From: Oligoflexia bacterium
GTDB lineage: Bacteria > Myxococcota_A > UBA796 > UBA2385
NCBI GenBank assembly: GCA_013152105.1
Contig: JAADHA010000074.1
Span: 1-10,592, forward strand
Length of the DNA: 10,592 nt
Reading direction: 5' to 3'
Positions 6,053 to 10,592 of the stretch are shown here, in pieces (the stretch's first letter is position 1; the number at the start of each line of letters is the position of its first letter). Both the position numbers and the translations under genes were made by a program. The notes under the pieces are model-generated. The model saw only the letters and a program-made list of their open reading frames with translations, did no database searches and was not told the origin of the DNA.

Positions 6053-8172
6053 TTGGCGCCAGATGTCAACTTGCAGCCATCCACCCGGTACAGCCCGACC
6101 ACCACCGGCGTGGTGAGCCAGTCCAGGTCCAGGTCGGTCAGCTCGGGCAGGGTCGTGACGGCCCAGGGCGTCAAGGTGCAACGCTCGTCGAGCTGAAGAC
6201 AGGGGTTGATGGACCGGTCATTGTCGAGGTGGCGGCTGGGGAGGGTCGCGATGCGACAGGTGAGGCCCACCCAGGCGAACACGTCCGAGGTGGGACCCGG
6301 GTCGGCAAGAAAGGTGCTCATGGGCTGCCAGTTGGGGGTCGGGTCACCGCCCTGGCGGTCGAGCAAGGCACCGACCTGGGCGAACTTCGCGGCGTGAACC
6401 TCGTGGTCGGCGAAGAGCACGGTCGCACTTGGCGGGAGCCTGGCGAGCGCACCAGGGAGAAAGGCCCAGGCCGCCATGCCCGCCCAGATCTCGCGGATGA
6501 AGACCACGTGGGCCGGAGCCGACAGGGCGACGGCGATGGGGGCCAGGACGCGCCACCGCGGCAGGCAGGCGACCCCGATCCCGGCCAGCAGCAAGAGCGG
6601 CGCCTGGCCAGGCAGTTGCAGACGCCAGGCGTCCATCAGCGGGTAGGCCTTGGGCAGGATCGGGAGGAGGGTCAGGGCCCACCAGGACAGCGCCAGCAGC
6701 AGAGGCCAACGCCGCCGGGAGCGGCCCAGCCACACCCCAAGCCCGGCCAGCAGCGGCAGGATCGCGGGCGTGGTCCGCAGGTCCAAGAAGGTCTGGAAGG
6801 GGCCGGCCCGCTGCTCGAGTGGAGTCCAGTGCGGCAGCACCAGGCTCAGCCACAATCGGCGAGTCAGGAAGGAGCGGGCTTGGATGGGTCCGTTTGCCAT
6901 CGGCAGGGCCAGGTCGGAGAGGCGCCAACCGACCAGCCCGAGCACGAGCAGGACCGCGGCCAGGCCCAGGCCCGCCGTCCGTCTCTGCTGCTGCCCGATC
7001 GCCCGCCAGGAGCCGGCAAGCAGCAGACCCACGGGCAGGGCGCAGAAGGGCAAGGCTTCAGGCCGCAGGTGGACCGCGAAGCCAGTGGCCAGTGAGGCCA
7101 CCGCCGCCAGCAGGCCCGCGGGCCGGAGCAGAAAGGCCACCGCCGCCAACAGGCCCAGCAGCTCGAAGCTGGCCAGGGGCACATGGGCCACCTCTGAGCC
7201 CGCGAGCCGCAAGGCGATCGGCAGCAGCGCCAGACCCAGACCCGCAGTCAAGGCACCCATGCGTTCGCGCAGGCACAGCCAGGACAAGGCCCATAGCAGG
7301 GGCGGCGCCAGCGCCGAGAGGACCAGGTGGGTCGCAAACAAGGCGGCCGGATCGTAGCCGGAGAGCCACTGGATCGGTGCATGGAGCGCGGTGTAGCCAT
7401 CACCGTAGAGGGGGTGGCTGCCGTTGATCCCCCACGCCTGGACGACGCGCTCGTAGCCCGCGTCGGGGGCGATCTGCAGTCCCCGCGGAGACAGCAAGAG
7501 CCGAGCCAGCAGCCCGAACACGGCGATCCCCAGCCCATCCCACCAAGGCGCCTCTGCCAGCATCCGGCGCGCCCTGGGGATGGCCGCGAGCACGCACAGC
7601 CCGAGCGCCAGCAGCACCGCCTGCAAGGGCCTCCAGGGACGCGTGCCCGGTCCAGGCAGCAGCACCGCGATCCGGTCGTCACCGCCCGCTCGCTCGACCG
7701 GTGGGGGCTGTGGGGTCGAAGACTGCGTCGGGTCCACACGAACCACGCCGATGGGCAGGTCAGCCCCGCGCTCCTCCAGACGCGCGCAGAGCGCGTTCGT
7801 CGCCGGCTGGGACTCGGCCTGGTGCTGTCCCTGTACCAGCTCCAAGCGGGGGTAGACCGCCAACTTGTGGGCCACGCAGGCCGGCGAGCTGTGGGGATGG
7901 ACGACCGTCACCTCCAGGGGCAGCGCCACACCGCTGGGCAGGCGCACCGTGATCCGCTCGAACTCCGGGTGCTGCTGAATGCGCGTGACCGGCGCGTCAC
8001 CCAGCATTTCGCCCAGGCTCGCCAGGCGACCGACCTCCACGTCGACCGGCTCGGCCGCCTGCGCGCTCAGCGCCAGGGTCAGCAGCAGGAAGCCGAGAAC
8101 GAGAAGTGAGAGGGAGAGGCGAGGCACGGCCGCAGCGTAGCGGGGGCGGCACGGGCGCGCGATCAGGCGCAT
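6040..8172 (-). CDS. polytopic membrane protein, possible GT-C-type glycosyltransferase
   Basis: This 710-residue protein starts at ATG 8172, preceded by AGAGGA at good spacing. Residues 1-40 are a signal peptide or anchor (hydrophobic 19-38, ending AQAA). An exported domain follows at 41-180, with a Pro-rich linker near 150-160. About ten further hydrophobic spans lie at roughly 183-199, 213-228, 281-300, 305-323, 333-350, 352-388, 400-417, 469-483, 489-507 and 524-558. A soluble C-terminal segment covers about 580-710. The loop after the second post-linker span (229-280) has Asp237 and Asp258, where GT-C enzymes place catalytic acids, and the multi-span plan fits that group. No conserved motif confirms it, so the product may be another orphan membrane protein. 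It ends 26 bp before the MerR-family gene on the same strand. The frame stays open upstream to 8454, but that would run through the divergent gene. Confidence 0.7.
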   Translation of the reverse strand: MRLIARPCRPRYAAAVPRLSLSLLVLGFLLLTLALSAQAAEPVDVEVGRLASLGEMLGDAPVTRIQQHPEFERITVRLPSGVALPLEVTVVHPHSSPACVAHKLAVYPRLELVQGQHQAESQPATNALCARLEERGADLPIGVVRVDPTQSSTPQPPPVERAGGDDRIAVLLPGPGTRPWRPLQAVLLALGLCVLAAIPRARRMLAEAPWWDGLGIAVFGLLARLLLSPRGLQIAPDAGYERVVQAWGINGSHPLYGDGYTALHAPIQWLSGYDPAALFATHLVLSALAPPLLWALSWLCLRERMGALTAGLGLALLPIALRLAGSEVAHVPLASFELLGLLAAVAFLLRPAGLLAAVASLATGFAVHLRPEALPFCALPVGLLLAGSWRAIGQQQRRTAGLGLAAVLLVLGLVGWRLSDLALPMANGPIQARSFLTRRLWLSLVLPHWTPLEQRAGPFQTFLDLRTTPAILPLLAGLGVWLGRSRRRWPLLLALSWWALTLLPILPKAYPLMDAWRLQLPGQAPLLLLAGIGVACLPRWRVLAPIAVALSAPAHVVFIREIWAGMAAWAFLPGALARLPPSATVLFADHEVHAAKFAQVGALLDRQGGDPTPNWQPMSTFLADPGPTSDVFAWVGLTCRIATLPSRHLDNDRSINPCLQLDERCTLTPWAVTTLPELTDLDLDWLTTPVVVGLYRVDGCKLTSGAKPLR
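6042..6069 (-). promoter_or_regulatory. possible sigma-70-type promoter for the regulator/isc operon
   Basis: The minus strand carries a perfect TTGACA at 6069-6064. The best -10 at usual spacing is TACGTT (6047-6042, spacer 16), matching three of six consensus bases and lying inside the candidate operator. If real, bound regulator would cover the -10, which is unlike the classical MerR layout where the operator sits between -35 and -10. The element is within the 3' end of the upstream gene. Confidence 0.35.
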
Positions 8173-8177
8173 GGCGC

Positions 8178-8183
8178 TATCCT
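8178..8183 (+). promoter_or_regulatory. weak -10-like element for the molybdoenzyme gene
   Basis: TATCCT sits 6 bases before the GTG start at 8190, a distance that would place transcription initiation at or next to the start codon. That fits the absence of a Shine-Dalgarno and suggests a leaderless mRNA. There is no recognisable -35 at 17 bp (the bases there are GCGCGC), so support is thin. Confidence 0.2.
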
Positions 8184-8189
8184 CTTGAG

Positions 8190-10340
8190 GTGCCCCTCCT
8201 CCACACCTGTCCGCTCTGCGAAGCCCTCTGTGGGATCGAGATCGACCACGACTCGAACGGCCGCTTGACGGTGCGTGGCGACCCGCAGGACCCGCTCTCA
8301 CGGGGCCACATCTGCCCCAAGGCCGCCGCACTCCCCGACCTCCAGGACGACCCGGACCGTGTGCGAGCACCCCTCCGCCGTCAGGGCTCGGGCTGGATTT
8401 CGGTGAGCTGGGACTCCGCCATGACCCAGCTCGCCGAGCGAATCCATCGCGCACAGCGGGACTTTGGCCAAAATGCCCTGGGCGTCTACATCGGCAGCCC
8501 CAATGTCCACCACTATGACAACCTGCTGGCCTTGCTGGTCATGGGCCGCGTATTCCAGACCCACAATCGCTTCTCGGCCAGCTCGGTCGACCAGTTGCCC
8601 CAGTTGTTCAGCCAGTGGGCGATGCTGGGCAACCAGTCGCTGTTCCCGGTGCCCGACCTGGACCGGACCGATCACCTGCTGATCCTGGGAGCGAACCCAG
8701 CGGTCAGCAACGGCAGCATCATGACGGCACCGGGCGTGATGAAGCGCCTGGCCGCGATCCGATCTCGCGGAGGCTGTGTTGTGGTGGTGGATCCCCGGCG
8801 GACCCGCACGGCACAGGCGGCGGACCGCCACGTACCCTTGCGACCGGGGACGGACCCGCTCTTGCTGCTGGCCATGGTCCACGTGATCTTCGCCGAGGGG
8901 CGGGTGGACGATGGCGCCTGGCGAAGCTTTTGCGATGGACTGGATCGCCTGGAAGCGGCGGCCGCACCCTGGACACCCCAGCGGGTGGCGACGCTGACCG
9001 GCATCGCACCCGACCAGATCCGCCGCCTGGCGGTCGAGCTGGTGGACGCCCCGCGCGCGGCGCTGTACTGCCGAGTCGGTTCCTGCACCCAGCGCTTCGG
9101 CGGTCTGTCCACGTGGCTGGCGCTGGCCCTCAACATCATCACCGGCAACCTGGACCGGCCGGGCGGAATGATGTTCACGACGCCAGCGGCGGACATGCCG
9201 GCGCTCGCGGCGCGCTTCGGTTGGCTGGGCCACACCGGGGCTTGGCGCTCGCGAGCCGCGGGCCTGCCCGAGTTTGGAGATGAGCTGCCGGCCTGCGCCA
9301 TGGCCAGTGAGCTGGAGCTTCCCGGCGAAGACCAGGTCAAGGTCCTGCTGACCGTCGCGGGAAACCCCGTGCTGTCGACGCCGAACGGGACTCGCCTGGC
9401 ACGGGCCCTCGATGGCCTGGACTTCATGGCCAGCCTGGACCTCTACATCAACGAGACAAGCTCCCATGCAAACCTGATCCTGCCGCCGCCCCCGCCGCTG
9501 TCTCGCGACCACTACGGCCTGGTCTTCCACACCCTGGCGGTCCACAACACGGCCCGCTACACCAAGGCCCCCTTGGAACGGCCCCCGCGGACCCGCCGAG
9601 AGTGGGACGTGCTGCTGGACCTGGGCGCGCGCCTGCTGCGCCATCGCGGCGGGGTCGTCAACAGTGCCCAGAGCGTGGCGATGACCAAGTTGCGCGGCGC
9701 GGGACCGGCGCGGGTGCTGGACATGGCGCTGCGGGTGGGTCCCCATGCCCTGTCTCTGTCCCGCTTGCAGGCGACACCCCACGGCGTCGACCTCGGCCCC
9801 CTCAGCCCATGCTTGCCGGGCCGCCTGCCACGGGGTCGGATCGACCTGGCCCCGGACCTGCTGGTGGGTGACCTCAGGCGGCTGAAAGTTGCGGTCGATG
9901 ATGGTTCCCTGGCGCCCACCGACCGACTGCTGCTGGTCGGCCGCAGAGACCTGCGCAGCAACAACTCGTGGATGCACAACAGCGCGCGCCTGATGAAGGG
10001 CCGATCCCGTTGCACGCTGCTGGTGAATCCACAGGACGCGCGCGCCATGGGCCTGGTCGAGGGCGGCCTGGCCTGGGTCCGTTCGGCGGTCGGACAGGTC
10101 CAGGTACCGGTCCAGGTCGATCCCGACATCATGCCCGGCGTCGTCAGCCTGCCCCACGGCTTCGGGCACGGACGGGAGGGCAGCCGACAGTCAGTCGCGG
10201 CAGCCCATGCCGGCGTCAGCGCCAACGATCTCACCGACCCGGCGGTCGTCGACGAGCTGACAGGGAACGCCGTGTTCAACGGGGTTCCCGTGACCGTACA
10301 GGCTGTCGAGATCCAGCCCGCGAGCAGGGATGAAGCATGA
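8190..10340 (+). CDS. molybdopterin (bis-MGD) oxidoreductase, DMSO-reductase superfamily
   Basis: This is a 716-residue protein if it starts at GTG 8190. The N-terminal [4Fe-4S] motif is Cys7, Cys10, Cys14 and Cys42 (TCPLCEALCG and GHICPKA). The central catalytic domain includes ILGANPAVSNGS (165-176) and VVVVDPRRTRTAQAADRHVPLRPGTD split around residues 197-222. At 128-135 FSASSVDQ marks the usual position of the Mo ligand and offers serines (129, 131, 132) rather than Cys or Sec. The C-terminal dinucleotide-binding domain (about 570-710) shows RSNNSWMHN and HGFGHGREGS. No Tat signal is present, so a cytoplasmic location is likely. The substrate is not deducible. No Shine-Dalgarno precedes 8190; the only other in-frame start (GTG 8106) overlaps the divergent gene. 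Confidence 0.92.
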   Translation: MPLLHTCPLCEALCGIEIDHDSNGRLTVRGDPQDPLSRGHICPKAAALPDLQDDPDRVRAPLRRQGSGWISVSWDSAMTQLAERIHRAQRDFGQNALGVYIGSPNVHHYDNLLALLVMGRVFQTHNRFSASSVDQLPQLFSQWAMLGNQSLFPVPDLDRTDHLLILGANPAVSNGSIMTAPGVMKRLAAIRSRGGCVVVVDPRRTRTAQAADRHVPLRPGTDPLLLLAMVHVIFAEGRVDDGAWRSFCDGLDRLEAAAAPWTPQRVATLTGIAPDQIRRLAVELVDAPRAALYCRVGSCTQRFGGLSTWLALALNIITGNLDRPGGMMFTTPAADMPALAARFGWLGHTGAWRSRAAGLPEFGDELPACAMASELELPGEDQVKVLLTVAGNPVLSTPNGTRLARALDGLDFMASLDLYINETSSHANLILPPPPPLSRDHYGLVFHTLAVHNTARYTKAPLERPPRTRREWDVLLDLGARLLRHRGGVVNSAQSVAMTKLRGAGPARVLDMALRVGPHALSLSRLQATPHGVDLGPLSPCLPGRLPRGRIDLAPDLLVGDLRRLKVAVDDGSLAPTDRLLLVGRRDLRSNNSWMHNSARLMKGRSRCTLLVNPQDARAMGLVEGGLAWVRSAVGQVQVPVQVDPDIMPGVVSLPHGFGHGREGSRQSVAAAHAGVSANDLTDPAVVDELTGNAVFNGVPVTVQAVEIQPASRDEA

Positions 10341-10391
10341 CCACCCGACCGCCCCCGGATAGCAGGCGCCTCCATCGCACCTGGACCACTC

Positions 10392-10592
10392 GTGCCCGAC
10401 CGCTCGCCCCATCGCCCTGCCCTGCTGCGGACTCCGCGCCGCTTTCCGCACGATCCAGCGCCCGAGACCTTCGACGCGCTCGAGGAGCGCTACCTCCAAG
10501 ACCTGGTGAATTTCCGCACGGTTCACAACCACGCACTGGCGCACGACCAGGTGTCGCTCATTGGCGACTTTGCACCCCTGGCGCTGGGCTTG
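10392..10592 (+). CDS. unrecognised protein, 5' part only (runs off the right edge)
   Basis: The frame is open from GTG 10392 to the window edge, 67 codons. It begins VPDRSPHRPALLRTP and continues through FDALEERYLQDLVNF to LIGDFAPLALGL. The mix of acidic, aromatic and aliphatic residues looks like real protein, whereas the frame starting at the ATG overlapping the molybdoenzyme stop (10337) reads as Arg/Pro/Ala-rich noise. It is in the same frame as the molybdoenzyme, 51 bp after its TGA, with no further stop between. No strong Shine-Dalgarno is seen, so the start is uncertain. I do not recognise the family. Confidence 0.55.
   Translation, partial: MPDRSPHRPALLRTPRRFPHDPAPETFDALEERYLQDLVNFRTVHNHALAHDQVSLIGDFAPLALGL

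Noticed and set aside
8173..8454. Longer N-terminus for the membrane protein starting at 8454
   Set aside because: It would run through the molybdoenzyme 5' end. The ATG at 8172 has a good ribosome site and leads straight into a signal peptide.
8298..10169. 623-codon open frame on the minus strand
   Set aside because: It mirrors the molybdoenzyme gene, and its translation is Gln/Arg/His-rich without domain motifs.
10337..10592. ATG overlapping the molybdoenzyme stop (ATGA) as the start of the next gene
   Set aside because: The overlap is attractive, but that frame reads as Arg/Pro/Ala-rich sequence. The frame from GTG 10392 looks far more like a protein.

Overview
The window is GC-rich bacterial DNA, densely packed on both strands. 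I cannot fix the taxon. The mix of a proteobacterial-type isc gene order, a MerR-family regulator instead of IscR, a lipoprotein of the DUF547 family and a large orphan membrane protein would suit a large-genome deltaproteobacterial or myxobacterial lineage. That placement is inference, not something the sequence proves.

The core (about 6070 down to 124, all minus strand) is one iron-sulfur cluster biogenesis operon. In transcription order it holds a MerR-type regulator with a four-cysteine tail, iscS (cysteine desulfurase), iscU (scaffold), iscA (A-type carrier), hscB (J-domain co-chaperone with an N-terminal zinc-ribbon-like motif), hscA (Hsp70) and a DUF547 lipoprotein gene. Gaps are 7 to 58 bp, and hscA and the lipoprotein gene overlap by 4 bp (GTGA). 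IscS takes sulfur from cysteine and IscU assembles the cluster on three conserved cysteines. HscA and HscB drive release of the cluster, and IscA acts as carrier. No fdx, iscX or iscR lies in this operon. A 16-bp near-palindrome of MerR-operator appearance and a perfect TTGACA lie just upstream of the regulator gene.

Upstream of the regulator, on the same strand, is a 710-residue polytopic membrane protein with a signal peptide, an exported N-terminal domain and about ten membrane spans, possibly of the GT-C glycosyltransferase type. It is transcribed divergently from a cytoplasmic-looking molybdopterin oxidoreductase (716 residues, N-terminal 4Fe-4S motif); the two start codons are only 17 bp apart. 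A further plus-strand gene runs off the right edge. The left edge holds short tandem repeats that may encode the Pro-Lys/Pro-Glu C-terminus of a convergent gene.

No tRNA, rRNA, CRISPR array, insertion sequence or phage gene was seen. There is no gene-free stretch longer than about 125 bases. The most interesting point is the apparent replacement of IscR by a MerR-family protein with a CX2CX8CX2C tail, together with a DUF547 lipoprotein translationally coupled to hscA.
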